A DNA stretch of 15,793 nucleotides, taken from the NCBI GenBank assembly GCA_038214535.1, contig JBBQRS010000111.1, positions 1 to 15,793 on the forward strand. The letters run 5' to 3'. This DNA is from JBBQRS01 sp038214535. GTDB taxonomy: Bacteria; Chloroflexota; Anaerolineae; CG2-30-64-16. The first letter of the stretch is position 1, and every line of letters starts with the position of its first letter. A program made the position numbers and the translations under genes. Shown here piece after piece: positions 6,350-15,295 of this stretch. The notes below the pieces were generated by a model, which was not told the DNA's origin, made no database searches, and saw only the letters and a program-made list of their open reading frames with translations.

Positions 6350-7858
6350 TTACTCACCTCGCGCCGGTGGCTGGACATAACCAAAGCCCACCTCGCCCTT
6401 GCGCTCCAGTGGATCGGTCCACGCCTCCACGGCCATCTCACGATGGTATTGCGGGATCACAAAGCGTTCCGCCAGCGTGGGCAGCGTGGTCAGCCGGTAG
6501 ATTGCCTCGACCTCTTCACGGTTCGTGCCCGCTTCGGCCAGCAGCGCCAGCGTCTTCTCGTCCACCCCGCCATCCACCGTCTTGTGGCGCATATAGGTGC
6601 GCACCGCCAGCATCTTGCGCAGCGCCAGGCGCACAGGCGCTTCGTTGCCGGCTGCAAACATGCTGGCAAGGTATTGCACCGGCATCCGGGCCGCGTCCAG
6701 GCGGTCGAACAGTTCGAAGTCGCGCTGCTCAGGGCTGATGTCGAGCTTGAAAAGCTCCTCCTCGATGACGCTGACCACAGGTGAGAGCGGCGGGATGTAG
6801 TACATCATCGCCATGGTCCGATACTCAGGATGCAGCGGCAGAGCCAGGCCCCATTCCACGACGAACTTGTAGGCCGGCGAATTTTGCGCCGCGCTGAGCC
6901 AGCTTTCCTCGATCCCATTGGCGCGCGCGGCCGCGAGCACCTCCGGGTCGAACGGGTTCAGGATCACCGCGCGTTGCGCTTCGACCAGTTGATCGTCGGG
7001 AACCAGCGCCGCGCCGGGGATCTTGTCCGCGTCGTAGAGCAGCACGCCCATATAGCGGATGCGGCCGACGCATGAGAGCGCGCAGGCAGGGGCCTGCCCC
7101 GTCTCCAGCCGCGGGAAGCAGAGGATGCACTTCTCCGATTTGCCGGTGGACCAGTTGTAGTAGACTTTCTTGTAGGGGCAGGCGGCCACGCACATGCGCC
7201 AGGCCCGGCACTGGTTCTCGTTCACCAGCACCACACCATCCTCGGCGCGCTTATAGATCGCGCCCGAGGGACAGGCAGCCACGCACGCCGGGTTGAGGCA
7301 GTGGTTGCAGATGCGCGGCACGTAGTTGAACACTACCCGCTCGATCTCAGCCATCTGCTGGCGAACGCGCTCCGGCAGGTCGTCCATGTTCGGATCATTC
7401 CTGGCGTAGATGCCCGACCCGCCCAAGTCGTCGTCCCAGTTCGGGCCGGTCTGGATGTCGATCGGCTCGCCGGTGATCATCGAGATGGGGATCGCGGTCG
7501 GTTGATCGTCACCCGCCGGCGCATTGAATAGATCCTGGTAGCGGAAGGTGAACGGCTCGTAGTAGTCGTCGAGCTCCGGCAGCGCCGGATTGAAAAAGAG
7601 TTTGGCCAGGCCGCCGAGCTTCGAGTGCAGACGCAGGCGCAGCTTGCCATCCTTGAGCTGCCAACCGCCGCGATAGTGCGACTGATTTTCCCACTGCGTC
7701 GGGTAGCCCGTGCCCGGCCGAGTTTCGACGTTGTTCCACCACATATACTCGGCACCCTTGCGATCGGTCCACAGGTTCTTGCAGGCGACCGAGCAAGTGT
7801 GGCAACCGATGCATTTGTCCAGGTGGAAAAGCATGCTCATGTGAGCGCGAACGTTCAT
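6350..7858 (-). CDS. narH: Respiratory nitrate reductase beta subunit NarH (iron-sulfur)
   Basis: 502 residues, close to the 511 of E. coli NarH. It carries four iron-sulfur clusters that conduct electrons from NarI hemes to NarG in the cytoplasm. Cluster motifs are clear: CIGCHTC with Cys16, 19, 22 and 26; CNHCLNPACVAACP with Cys184, 187, 192 and 196; and CRAWRMCVAACP with Cys217, 223 and 227, where Trp220 replaces one cysteine, the known signature of the [3Fe-4S] cluster. A further group, CILC and CALSC, follows. The C-terminal third has the NarH-specific domain (MYYIPPLSPVVS). The ATG at 7858 lies 9 bases after the narG stop, preceded by GAGGGG. Trp220 falls at the same number as in E. coli. 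Confidence 0.98.
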   Translation of the reverse strand: MNVRAHMSMLFHLDKCIGCHTCSVACKNLWTDRKGAEYMWWNNVETRPGTGYPTQWENQSHYRGGWQLKDGKLRLRLHSKLGGLAKLFFNPALPELDDYYEPFTFRYQDLFNAPAGDDQPTAIPISMITGEPIDIQTGPNWDDDLGGSGIYARNDPNMDDLPERVRQQMAEIERVVFNYVPRICNHCLNPACVAACPSGAIYKRAEDGVVLVNENQCRAWRMCVAACPYKKVYYNWSTGKSEKCILCFPRLETGQAPACALSCVGRIRYMGVLLYDADKIPGAALVPDDQLVEAQRAVILNPFDPEVLAAARANGIEESWLSAAQNSPAYKFVVEWGLALPLHPEYRTMAMMYYIPPLSPVVSVIEEELFKLDISPEQRDFELFDRLDAARMPVQYLASMFAAGNEAPVRLALRKMLAVRTYMRHKTVDGGVDEKTLALLAEAGTNREEVEAIYRLTTLPTLAERFVIPQYHREMAVEAWTDPLERKGEVGFGYVQPPARGE

Positions 7859-7867
7859 AGTTCCCCC

Positions 7868-10800
7868 TCAGAAAGTCGGCGCTTCGATGCGGCGCACGAA
7901 GACATAGGTATCCCGGTTCACGCCGGTCGGTCCCCAGTAGTTGAAGGCATAGGAAAACTGCGCATATCCACCCGCCATCAACACCGGCTTGAGCCGCGTC
8001 CGGGTCAGCGAATTGTTCATGCCGGCACGTTTACCGAGGCGCACGGGCGCTTTCGGGATGCCAACCGTGCGCTCAGTCGCGTGGTAGATGAAGACCGTCC
8101 CCGCGGGGATGCGAGCCGAAACGATCGCCCGCTGGACGAACACGCCGTTGTCGTTATGCACCTCGACCCAGTCGTTGTCGGCGATCTCCAGTTCGGCAGC
8201 ATCCTTTTCGTTCAGCCACACCGGATAGCCGCCGCGCGAGAGAGTCATCATGCGCTCGTTCTCGGAGTAAGTCGAGTGGATGCTCCATTTGCCGTGCGGG
8301 GTGATCAGGTTGAGCATGACGCCGCCGGCCTTGCCCATCCGGCTCAACGTCACCTGGAGCTCATCGAGCATCGTGTGATCCGGTCGCAACTTGTAGGTAG
8401 GCAGGTGCTCGCCCCACGCCAGGTAGCTGGCGTGATCGAGATAGAAGTGCTGGCGGCCGGTCAGCGTGCGCCAGGGGATCAACTGCTCGACGTTCAGGGT
8501 GAACGGCGAGTAGGCGCGGCCCTGATTGACCACTCCCGACCAGGTGGGGGTGGTGAGCACGCGCCGCGGCTGGCTGACGATGTCGTCGAAGCTGATACGC
8601 ACGTCGCGCGAGCCGGCCGCCAGATCGGTCAAGGGCAGGCCGGTTTTGTGCTCCTCCGCCTCAAACGCGCGGTGGGCCAGTTCGCCGTTAGACGCCGGGT
8701 CGAGCGCCAGGATCGCTTCCGCCACCTGGCGCGCCTCAACCAACGCCGGCAGGATTTGGCCGTCTACCTGCCGGGGTTGACGACGAGCCAGCTTGCCATA
8801 TTCATCCGCAACCGGGATGGTCAACCCGTGCGCGAAGACGCCTTTTTCCGCCACATCGGCGCCGAGTGAGACCATCTGCTCGTAGAGGTTGGCGTAGTCG
8901 CGCATCACCACGCGGAATTTGGGCATCGTCTTGCCGGGGATCGCCTCGACCTCGCCCCGCTTCCAGTCACGTACCTCGGGTTGAGCCAGTTCGTCGGGCG
9001 TGTCGTGTTGCAGTGGTAACATGACGACGTCGCGCACCGGGTCGGGCAGGTGAGTCTTTGCCAACTCGCTCACCCGTTTGGCGACGGCTTTGTAGATGTC
9101 CCAGTCGCTCCGCGACTCCCAGGCCGGCGCCACCGCCGCCTGCATCGGGTTGATGTAGGAGTGCAGGTCTGTCGTGTTCAGGTCGTCCTTTTCGTACCAG
9201 GTGGCGGCGGGCAGCACAATGTCGGAGTAAAGCGCCGAGGTGTCCATGCGGAAGTTGAGATCCACCACCAGATCGAGCTTGCCGGTCGGCGCCTCCGGGC
9301 GATAAACAACCTCGCTGGTCATGCCCGCGGCCACTTCCGTGGCGATAGCATTGCTGTGCGTGCCCAGGTAGTGGCGCAGGAAGAACTCGTGCCCTTTGGC
9401 GCTGGAGCCGATGGCGTTGCCGCGCCAGATGAACCAGACGCGCGGCCAGTTCTCCGGCGCGTCCGGGTCCTCGACCGCAAACCCCAGCTTGTCCGTCTTG
9501 AGTTGATCCACCACGTACTGGATCGTCTCGCCATCGTTCTGCGCGCCGCTGGCGGCTGCTTCCTGCGCCACGGCCAGCGATGAGCGGTTGAACTGCGGGA
9601 AGAAGGGCAGCCAGCCCCGCCGCACGGCATCCACCTGCATGTCAATGGTGTGTCCGGCGGGCTTCTGCCCGTGTCGGGTCGGCAGCGTATCGTAGGCGGT
9701 GAAGCCGCGTTCGTAGCGCCATTGATCGGAATGAACGTAGTGGAATGACGGTGTATTCTGCTGGCGCGGGGCCATGCCCCAGTCGTTGGCAAAGGCGATC
9801 GTGCTCCACGAGGCCTGGCACACGAGCTTCTCCTGCCCCACATAATGGGCCAGCCCGCCGCCGTTCACGCCGACGGAGCCGGTCAGCATCAGCGCCACGA
9901 TACCGGAGCGATAGAGCAGGTTATTGTGATACCAGTGGTTGGCCCCGGCGCCGATAATGATCAGGTTCTTGCCGTTCGTCTTCTCGGCGTTCTCGGCCCA
10001 CTCGCGCGCAAACTGCACCAGCGTGTCGCGATGGATGCCGGTGAACTTTTCCTGCCAGAGGGGGGTGTAAGGGAGATCGTCGGTGTAGTCCTGCGGGAAG
10101 TCGTCGCCTTCATCTGCCAGCCCGCGCGTGACGCCAAACTGCGCCATGATGAGATCGAACACCGTCGCGACCGCCACCCGCCCAGCCGCGGTCTCGACGT
10201 AGCGGACCGGCACGCCCCGGCGCAGCGTTGTGCCCGTGGCAAAATCGTCGAATTGGACCGCTTGCACCGTGTCGTAGGCCTCGGCGAACGACAGCTCAGG
10301 CTCGATGTCTTCATCGGTGACCGGATCGTGCATCAGCAGGTTCCACTGGCCCGGTTCCTGCTTGGCCCAACGGAAGCCAACCGTGCCCTGTGGCATACGA
10401 GGCTGCCCCGCGCTTTTATCCCAGACCAACAGCTTCCAGTCGCCGTTTTCGATCGCCTGGTATGCCGCGATCTGGTTGGCGCGCAGGTAGCGTCCCGGCA
10501 GTGCGTCTTTCGTCGGCACGGCGTCGCCGATCTGCACCAGGAACGGCATGTCGGTGTAGCGCTTGAGATAGTCCACGAAGTACGGCACCTGGCGTTGGAC
10601 GAAGAACTCCGTGAGAATCACATGGTTGACCGCCATCCAGAAAGCCGTGTCTTGCCCCGCGTGAACCGGGATCCAGTAATCAGCGAACTTCGACACCTGG
10701 GAGAAATCGGGAGAGAAGACGGTGAGCTTGGCTCCGGCGTGGCGCACCTCGGCGATGAAATGCGTGTCCGGCGTGCGGGTCATGTTGAGGTTGGCGCCAA

Positions 10801-11509
10801 CCACCGCGATAAAGCGGCTGTTGTACCAGTCGGCCGACTCGTGCACATCGGTCTGTTCGCCCCAGATTTCAGGGCTGGCTGGCGGCAGGTCGCAGTACCA
10901 GTCGTAGAAGCTCAGGTTCACCCCGCCCAGCAGCGACAGGAACCGGCTGCCTGCGGCGTAGCTGACCTGCGACATGGCGGGGATCGGCGAGAAGCCGATC
11001 ACCCGATCCGGTCCGTGCTGCTTGACTGTATATATGACCGAAGCCGAAATGATGTCGAGCGCCTCATCCCATGAGAAGCGCCGGAAGCCGCCCTTGCCGC
11101 GCGCCTCCTGGAAACGGGCGCGCTTCTCCGGGTCGTTCACGATGGACTGCCAGGCCGCCACCGGATCGGCATACACCGCCCGCGCCTCGCGCCACAGATC
11201 CACCAACGCGCCGCGCACATAGGGATATTTAACGCGGATCGGGCTGTAGAGATACCACGAGAAGCTGATGCCACGCTGACAGCCCCGCGGCTCGTAGGGC
11301 GGCAGACCGTCCTCCAGCGCGGGGTAGTCGGTGGCCTGCAGCTCCCAGGTGACGATACCATCCTTGACAAACACTTCCCACGAGCAGGAACCGGTGCAAT
11401 TCACACCGTGCGTCGTGCGCACGCGCTTGTCGTGTTGAAAACGATTCCGGTAGAACTCCTCCCACTTGCGTTCGGTGGGAGCAATTGTCTCTTTCGTCCA
11501 GTCAGTCAT
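7868..11509 (-). CDS. narG: Respiratory nitrate reductase alpha subunit NarG (Mo-bisMGD)
   Basis: 1213 residues against about 1247 in E. coli; the difference includes a shorter N-terminus. It reduces nitrate to nitrite at a molybdenum bis-MGD centre. The FS0 [4Fe-4S] ligands are His34, Cys38, Cys42 (HGVNCTGSCSW) and Cys77 (PRGCQRG); a histidine as first ligand is diagnostic of NarG. Asp207 in YDWYCDLPPAS aligns with the E. coli molybdenum-ligand Asp222. Cofactor-binding motifs such as GAGANHWYHNNLLYRSG, LYSDIVLPAATWYEKDD and SGRQHFYLDH are present. There is no complete twin-arginine signal, in line with a cytoplasm-facing enzyme. The ATG at 11509 follows GGAGG. It lies 36 bases after the cytochrome c gene. 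Assignment to Nar rather than periplasmic Nap or Nxr-type enzymes rests on the His ligand plus narHJI order. Confidence 0.98.
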   Translation of the reverse strand: MTDWTKETIAPTERKWEEFYRNRFQHDKRVRTTHGVNCTGSCSWEVFVKDGIVTWELQATDYPALEDGLPPYEPRGCQRGISFSWYLYSPIRVKYPYVRGALVDLWREARAVYADPVAAWQSIVNDPEKRARFQEARGKGGFRRFSWDEALDIISASVIYTVKQHGPDRVIGFSPIPAMSQVSYAAGSRFLSLLGGVNLSFYDWYCDLPPASPEIWGEQTDVHESADWYNSRFIAVVGANLNMTRTPDTHFIAEVRHAGAKLTVFSPDFSQVSKFADYWIPVHAGQDTAFWMAVNHVILTEFFVQRQVPYFVDYLKRYTDMPFLVQIGDAVPTKDALPGRYLRANQIAAYQAIENGDWKLLVWDKSAGQPRMPQGTVGFRWAKQEPGQWNLLMHDPVTDEDIEPELSFAEAYDTVQAVQFDDFATGTTLRRGVPVRYVETAAGRVAVATVFDLIMAQFGVTRGLADEGDDFPQDYTDDLPYTPLWQEKFTGIHRDTLVQFAREWAENAEKTNGKNLIIIGAGANHWYHNNLLYRSGIVALMLTGSVGVNGGGLAHYVGQEKLVCQASWSTIAFANDWGMAPRQQNTPSFHYVHSDQWRYERGFTAYDTLPTRHGQKPAGHTIDMQVDAVRRGWLPFFPQFNRSSLAVAQEAAASGAQNDGETIQYVVDQLKTDKLGFAVEDPDAPENWPRVWFIWRGNAIGSSAKGHEFFLRHYLGTHSNAIATEVAAGMTSEVVYRPEAPTGKLDLVVDLNFRMDTSALYSDIVLPAATWYEKDDLNTTDLHSYINPMQAAVAPAWESRSDWDIYKAVAKRVSELAKTHLPDPVRDVVMLPLQHDTPDELAQPEVRDWKRGEVEAIPGKTMPKFRVVMRDYANLYEQMVSLGADVAEKGVFAHGLTIPVADEYGKLARRQPRQVDGQILPALVEARQVAEAILALDPASNGELAHRAFEAEEHKTGLPLTDLAAGSRDVRISFDDIVSQPRRVLTTPTWSGVVNQGRAYSPFTLNVEQLIPWRTLTGRQHFYLDHASYLAWGEHLPTYKLRPDHTMLDELQVTLSRMGKAGGVMLNLITPHGKWSIHSTYSENERMMTLSRGGYPVWLNEKDAAELEIADNDWVEVHNDNGVFVQRAIVSARIPAGTVFIYHATERTVGIPKAPVRLGKRAGMNNSLTRTRLKPVLMAGGYAQFSYAFNYWGPTGVNRDTYVFVRRIEAPTF

Positions 11510-11545
11510 AAAGCCTCCGTCGCTCGAATCCCAGGGCGAGCTTCA

Positions 11546-12460
11546 TCAATCAGCCGTCGGTTTGTGCGCGTTGCGCAGCCGAGCTGAAATGCTCTGCCGT
11601 TGCCGTGGCCAGAAGATCGCCAGCAGGATAGTCAGGGCTAACGCGCCGATCAGCCCGACGGTCAGCACCCACCATGTGTGCGCGGTGATCGCGCCGGCCG
11701 CGGCAGCAGGAATCAGCACCCCTCTTTGGTCTGCCTGTGCCATGAACGCCGCCAGGTCAGCCGCCTCCTGGGGCGTCAGTGGACGGTTCTCGAAGGGGCC
11801 GACCATCGTCGGAAAGGCGATGTTCTCCAGCACGGTCGCCAGGCCGGGTCCGGGATAACGTTGCGTCGCGTGGGTCAGATCGGGGCCGAGCGCGCCGCCG
11901 CCCAGGGCGCCGATGCCATTCACCGAGTGGCAGGCGATACACGCCGGGCCGCCGTTACCGAGCTGCGACTCACCGGTGAACAAATGCTGGCCCGCCGCTG
12001 GCGACCCGACAGCCGCAGCCGGTTGAACTGCGGGAGCGGCCGCACTATCCGCCGCCGGGCTGGCGCGGCCAAGGAACGCGATCAGCGCATCAACTTCCGC
12101 CGCGGTCAGCCCCAGCGCCGGCATTTTGACGTTGTTGCTTTCGGCCAACAACTGTTGCGCGATCGGATCATGGGCGGCGAACAGCTTGTTCGGATCGGCG
12201 ATGAAGCTCTTCAGCCACGCCGCGTCCCGACGAGCCGTCACATCTTGCAAGTCAGGCCCGACCAGCTTGCCCCCGCCGATGGTATGGCAAGCCGCGCATT
12301 TCGCCTGAAAGAGCGTTTCGCCGGGTCCGCCGCTCTGTAACATTGGCGCCGCCTCAACACGGCTCAGCGGACCAGCGAGACTCAACAGTACCACAAGCGT
12401 CAACATCACGGCGCGCCAAAACCGCGCATCCCCTGCGCGGCAGAAACCGTGAGACGGCAT
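11546..12460 (-). CDS. narC: Membrane-anchored di-heme cytochrome c, NarC-like
   Basis: 304 residues. An N-terminal signal or anchor (AVMLTLVVLLSLAGPLSRVEA, trimmed here to about residues 17-37) precedes two cytochrome c domains: CAACH at 55-59 with a likely axial Met113 (KMPALG), and CIACH at 174-178 with a likely Met ligand in FPTMVGPFENR. An Ala/Pro-rich linker at about 133-156 separates them. A C-terminal membrane helix (about 258-282) ends with a positively charged tail, so the hemes face outside. The ATG at 12460 follows GGAGGTGA; an in-frame start at 12523 lacks such a site. A di-heme cytochrome c heading a narGHJI operon is known as narC in Thermus thermophilus. Here it is first in the operon and may link the nitrate reductase or quinol pool to other electron acceptors. 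The narC symbol is by position and domain content. Confidence 0.85.
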   Translation of the reverse strand: MPSHGFCRAGDARFWRAVMLTLVVLLSLAGPLSRVEAAPMLQSGGPGETLFQAKCAACHTIGGGKLVGPDLQDVTARRDAAWLKSFIADPNKLFAAHDPIAQQLLAESNNVKMPALGLTAAEVDALIAFLGRASPAADSAAAPAVQPAAAVGSPAAGQHLFTGESQLGNGGPACIACHSVNGIGALGGGALGPDLTHATQRYPGPGLATVLENIAFPTMVGPFENRPLTPQEAADLAAFMAQADQRGVLIPAAAAGAITAHTWWVLTVGLIGALALTILLAIFWPRQRQSISARLRNAHKPTAD

Positions 12461-12811
12461 GTTCACCTCCGGGTTGTTTCGAAATAAAGGAATAGAAGAC
12501 GAGATTGAAACAGCGCGGTTCAAGATAATATGATACTTGATTCATGGCCGCCGATATAGGACAAATGTCGCATGAATCGCAAAACAACGAGGAGCAAGGA
12601 AGATCAGGGTTCGGGGCGAACACCGTCCCATGCAGTTTTTGTTTCAGCCTGCGATGGCGTTAGCTGAGGACAACACAATCAAGGTAGTGGTCGTCGGGCT
12701 GGAAGGTTAGCTACCCGTATGGTCAAAGTCGGAGAGAGGATTTGCGACCAGAGGAAGTCCCTCAGGGGAAACCTCCGGCATCAGGACCCGAACCGTGCGC
12801 GTGTCCAAGTG
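12461..12811 (-). promoter_or_regulatory. Upstream region of the nar operon with candidate operator sites
   Basis: About 350 bp lie between narC and the URO-D gene and hold no gene I can support. Nearest to narC, TCAAG-N11-CTTGA spans 12520-12540, centred about 70 bases before the narC start, in an AT-rich stretch that could include a -10 element. A second imperfect palindrome, GACA-AA-TGTC, lies at about 12560-12569. These resemble dyads used by CRP/FNR-family or other nitrogen-oxide regulators, but neither matches the FNR consensus TTGAT-N4-ATCAA. Which regulator would bind is not visible from the sequence. The part from 12600 to 12811 shows no structure that I can name. Confidence 0.35.
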
Positions 12812-13858
12812 TCAATCCATCTCGCGCAGTCTCTGCGCCGCTTCGACCATCGCCAGATAGCCGTCTACCGGCACGTAGTTGGGAATGGAATTGCCCGACC
12901 CCAGCGCGTAACCCTGAGCCGCGGCGCGATAACGACGCCCCTTGTCAAACACGACCGCAGAGATTTCGGTGGGCGTGCGCTGGCATAGCAGGTCTACGTC
13001 TATGCCGCCAAGCAGGCCGATGCGTTCCCCATAAAGCTCGATCCACCGCTCGAACAGGGCGATGATGTCCTCATTGGAGTGCTTGGCGTTGATGCCCAGG
13101 TCAATCACGTCGTCCATGATCGGGAAGATATTGCCGCACGAATGCCACAGGAATGGCATACCCGCGCCCCGGATCAGCCCGACGATGCGCCGGTATTGCG
13201 GCAGGACGTGTTGACGAATCGTGCGCGGGGCGACCAGGGTGCTGGTCTTAAACCCCAGGTCGTCGCCCATGCGGCAAATGGCAAAGATATCGGTGTAGTG
13301 GGCGAGGAAGCGTTGCCAGATGTCAACCATCAGATCGCCGATGCGCTCGTATAGTTGGGCGAACAACTCCGGATCATCGGCCTGCATGTATGCCAGCGAC
13401 TCGAACCCCACCAGATCCTCGCTGATCTCGAACACGCCATTGCCCACACCCCCCAGGGCGCGCATCCCCGGCGGCAAGTGACGGCCCAGCGCGTCAAACC
13501 GGCGCGCCGCCAGCGCCCAGTAACGCGCCGCCAGCTCGTCCCACGGGTAATGCGCGAAGTCCGCGCGATTCTGGATGGGCCCCTTGCCGCCCATGATTGC
13601 GCCATGCCCCGGCAGCGCCTCCGTGATGCACACCTCGTAAGAAACGGTGTCATAGGTCATATCCTGCCAGAACTGGCCGTAGGAACGGAAGAACTGATCC
13701 AGGTCGGCGTCATCGCCGTCGTGTAGCGCCGCGAACTGCCGGCCCATGATCTGTTCCATGATCTCCGGGCTGATGATATGCTCGTAGATCGGCAGCCGCG
13801 GCGGACGCCGGTTTGCCATCACGGCCAGCATATTACGATAGTCGGGTTGAAATGTCAT
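12812..13858 (-). CDS. Uroporphyrinogen decarboxylase (URO-D) superfamily protein, probably not HemE
   Basis: 348 residues from the ATG at 13858, which is preceded by GGAGG at a rather long spacing; in-frame starts reach up to 14002 but add a low-complexity N-terminus. The sequence follows the URO-D/MtaA-type barrel: PRLPIYEHIISPEIM near the start, FLWHSCGNIFPIMDDVIDLG in the second half, then LLGGIDVDLLCQRTPTEI and GYALGSGNSIPNYVPVDGYL at the end. The HSCGN segment and the IDVD motif are characteristic of URO-D-like methyltransferases acting on corrinoid or thiol carriers rather than of heme-pathway HemE, whose N-terminal arginine motif is not evident. No corrinoid protein or methyltransferase partner is next to it. 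It has the same orientation as the nar operon but lies 350 bp upstream of narC, so it is probably a separate unit. Substrate unknown. Confidence 0.88.
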   Translation of the reverse strand: MTFQPDYRNMLAVMANRRPPRLPIYEHIISPEIMEQIMGRQFAALHDGDDADLDQFFRSYGQFWQDMTYDTVSYEVCITEALPGHGAIMGGKGPIQNRADFAHYPWDELAARYWALAARRFDALGRHLPPGMRALGGVGNGVFEISEDLVGFESLAYMQADDPELFAQLYERIGDLMVDIWQRFLAHYTDIFAICRMGDDLGFKTSTLVAPRTIRQHVLPQYRRIVGLIRGAGMPFLWHSCGNIFPIMDDVIDLGINAKHSNEDIIALFERWIELYGERIGLLGGIDVDLLCQRTPTEISAVVFDKGRRYRAAAQGYALGSGNSIPNYVPVDGYLAMVEAAQRLREMD

Positions 13859-14146
13859 CGGTACGATGCCCTCCACATCATCCTTCGTACGATACACCCG
13901 GCGGCTCCCCACCGGCATGACGCCGCGCATGTTTGGCAATGCATCACCTTGCGTTCCGCGCCTACTCACGCGACAATGCGGCTGGCAGATAGTAAATGGC
14001 AAATAGCAGATAGCGGATGGCTAATGGCCGGCTCGTAGCGCACACTCCGGTGCGCCGCGGCGAATGGCACATGGCGTGAACTGTTGTGTGGCAGGTAGCT
14101 GACTTCTGATCTCTGCCCACTGATCTCTGCCCCGGAGGATACGCGC
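13859..14146. other. Divergent intergenic region with short degenerate repeats
   Basis: This separates the minus-strand URO-D gene from plus-strand ychF and should hold both promoters, although I could not place convincing -35/-10 pairs. At about 13983-14029 short words such as GCAGATAG, AAATGGC, AAATAGC and GGATGGC recur, and related words reappear at about 14061-14096. At 14106-14133 CTGATCTCTGCCC occurs twice in direct tandem with a 14-bp period and one mismatch. The GGAGG at 14134-14138 is the ychF ribosome-binding site. Confidence 0.5.
14106..14133. repeat. 14-bp tandem duplication before ychF
   Basis: Two copies of CTGATCTCTGCCC plus one variable base (A, then C) lie side by side, ending just before the ychF ribosome-binding site. 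The duplication alters the spacing of the leader but not the gene. Confidence 0.7.
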
Positions 14147-15244
14147 ATGGCCCTGCAAATTGGCATCGTTGGGCTGCCCAATGCGGGCAAGTCTACGCTG
14201 TTCAACGCGCTGACCCGCGCCGGCGTGGCGACCGCGCCCTACCCGTTCACCACCGTTGACCCCAACATCGGCATTGCCACGCTGCCCGACCAACGCCTCG
14301 ACCAGCTCATCGCGCTGGTGGGGCCGGAACGGGTTGTGCCCGCCACAGTCGAGTTCGTGGATATCGCCGGGCTGGTGCCGGGCGCGAGCCAGGGCGCCGG
14401 GCTGGGCAACCAGTTCCTCGGCCACATCCGCAACGTGGACGCCATCGTGCTGCTGCTGCGCGGCTTCCAGGACGCCGACATCCCCACCGCGGGTGACGCC
14501 GTGGACCCGCTGACCGATCTCGAAACTCTCGACACGGAGTTAATCCTGGCCGACCTGGCCGCGACCGACCGGCGCATCGAGAAGGTGCAGGGGCAGGCCA
14601 AGGCGCGCCCGCGCGACTACGCCGACCAACTCGACTGGCTCGACCGGCTGCGCGCCCACCTGAACGAAGGGCAACCCGCGACCGCCTTCGCCGACCCGCC
14701 GCACCACCCCGACTGGCTGGCCGATTTCACCCTGCTAAGCGCCAGGCCGCGCCTCTACGTGGTCAACGTCTCGGAAGATGACCTGCCCGACGGCGGCGCG
14801 ATCGCCGCCGCCGTGCTGGCGCGAGCTGCGGCCGAAGACGTACCCTGCCTCGCGATCTGCGCGGCGTGCGAGGCCGAACTCGCGGAGTGGCCCGCCGACG
14901 AGGCTGCCGCCTATCGCGCCGACCTGGGCCTGACGGAACCCGGCCTCAACCGGCTCATCCACGCGGGTTACGCCCTGCTCGACCTAATCACCTTCTTCAC
15001 TATCACCGGCGGCAAAGAGGCGCGCGCCTGGACCCTGTCGCGAGGCCGCACGGCCTACGAAGCCGCCGGTCTGATCCACACCGACATCCAGCGCGGCTTC
15101 ATCCGCGCCGAAGTCACACCCCAGCCCGCGCTGATCGCCGCGCAGGGCCTGGCCGGCGCGCGCGCCGCGGGCCAGGTGCGCCTCGAAGGCCGCGACTACC
15201 CCGTGCAAGACGGCGACGTGATCCACTTCCGTTTTAATGTGTAG
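14147..15244 (+). CDS. ychF: Obg-like ATPase YchF (OLA1 family)
   Basis: 365 residues, the standard YchF length. This is a conserved cytoplasmic P-loop NTPase that prefers ATP and interacts with ribosomes; its role is in translation quality and stress responses. Motifs in order: GLPNAGKST (G1, residues 9-17), the G3 region VEFVDIAGLVPGAS at about residues 68-81, LETLDTELILADLA at about 125-138 (family-specific coiled-coil region), VVNVSEDD at about 204-211 in place of the GTPase NKxD motif, and a C-terminal TGS domain from about 280 with GGKEARAWTLSRG, IHTDIQRGFIRAEV and QDGDVIHFRFNV. The ATG at 14147 follows GGAGG with 8-base spacing. The gene is very GC-rich and stands alone on the plus strand. 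Family assignment is secure. Confidence 0.98.
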   Translation: MALQIGIVGLPNAGKSTLFNALTRAGVATAPYPFTTVDPNIGIATLPDQRLDQLIALVGPERVVPATVEFVDIAGLVPGASQGAGLGNQFLGHIRNVDAIVLLLRGFQDADIPTAGDAVDPLTDLETLDTELILADLAATDRRIEKVQGQAKARPRDYADQLDWLDRLRAHLNEGQPATAFADPPHHPDWLADFTLLSARPRLYVVNVSEDDLPDGGAIAAAVLARAAAEDVPCLAICAACEAELAEWPADEAAAYRADLGLTEPGLNRLIHAGYALLDLITFFTITGGKEARAWTLSRGRTAYEAAGLIHTDIQRGFIRAEVTPQPALIAAQGLAGARAAGQVRLEGRDYPVQDGDVIHFRFNV

Positions 15245-15295
15245 CGCGGGCGCGACGGCCCTACCCCCAAAAATCTACCCGAATATCGAGAATGA

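Noticed and set aside
4853..11074. Long plus-strand open frames (such as 4853-5602, 5851-6738, 7625-8869 and 9845-11074) opposite the nar genes
   Set aside because: They mirror high-GC minus-strand coding sequence, show no family motifs, and lie wholly antisense to securely identified narI, narJ, narH and narG.
12630..12710. Small plus-strand frame starting MQFLFQPAMALAEDN, with VVVVGLEG at its end
   Set aside because: The tail faintly recalls a response-regulator beta strand, but it is only 26 codons, lacks a properly spaced ribosome-binding site and continues into nothing recognisable.
13859..14002. N-terminal extension of the URO-D protein
   Set aside because: The added 48 residues are Arg-rich and unlike the family N-terminus; the start at 13858 fits the known domain boundary.
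13983..14133. Possible CRISPR array in the repeat-rich leader of ychF
   Set aside because: The repeated words are short, irregularly spaced and degenerate, with no uniform repeat-spacer structure and no cas genes nearby.
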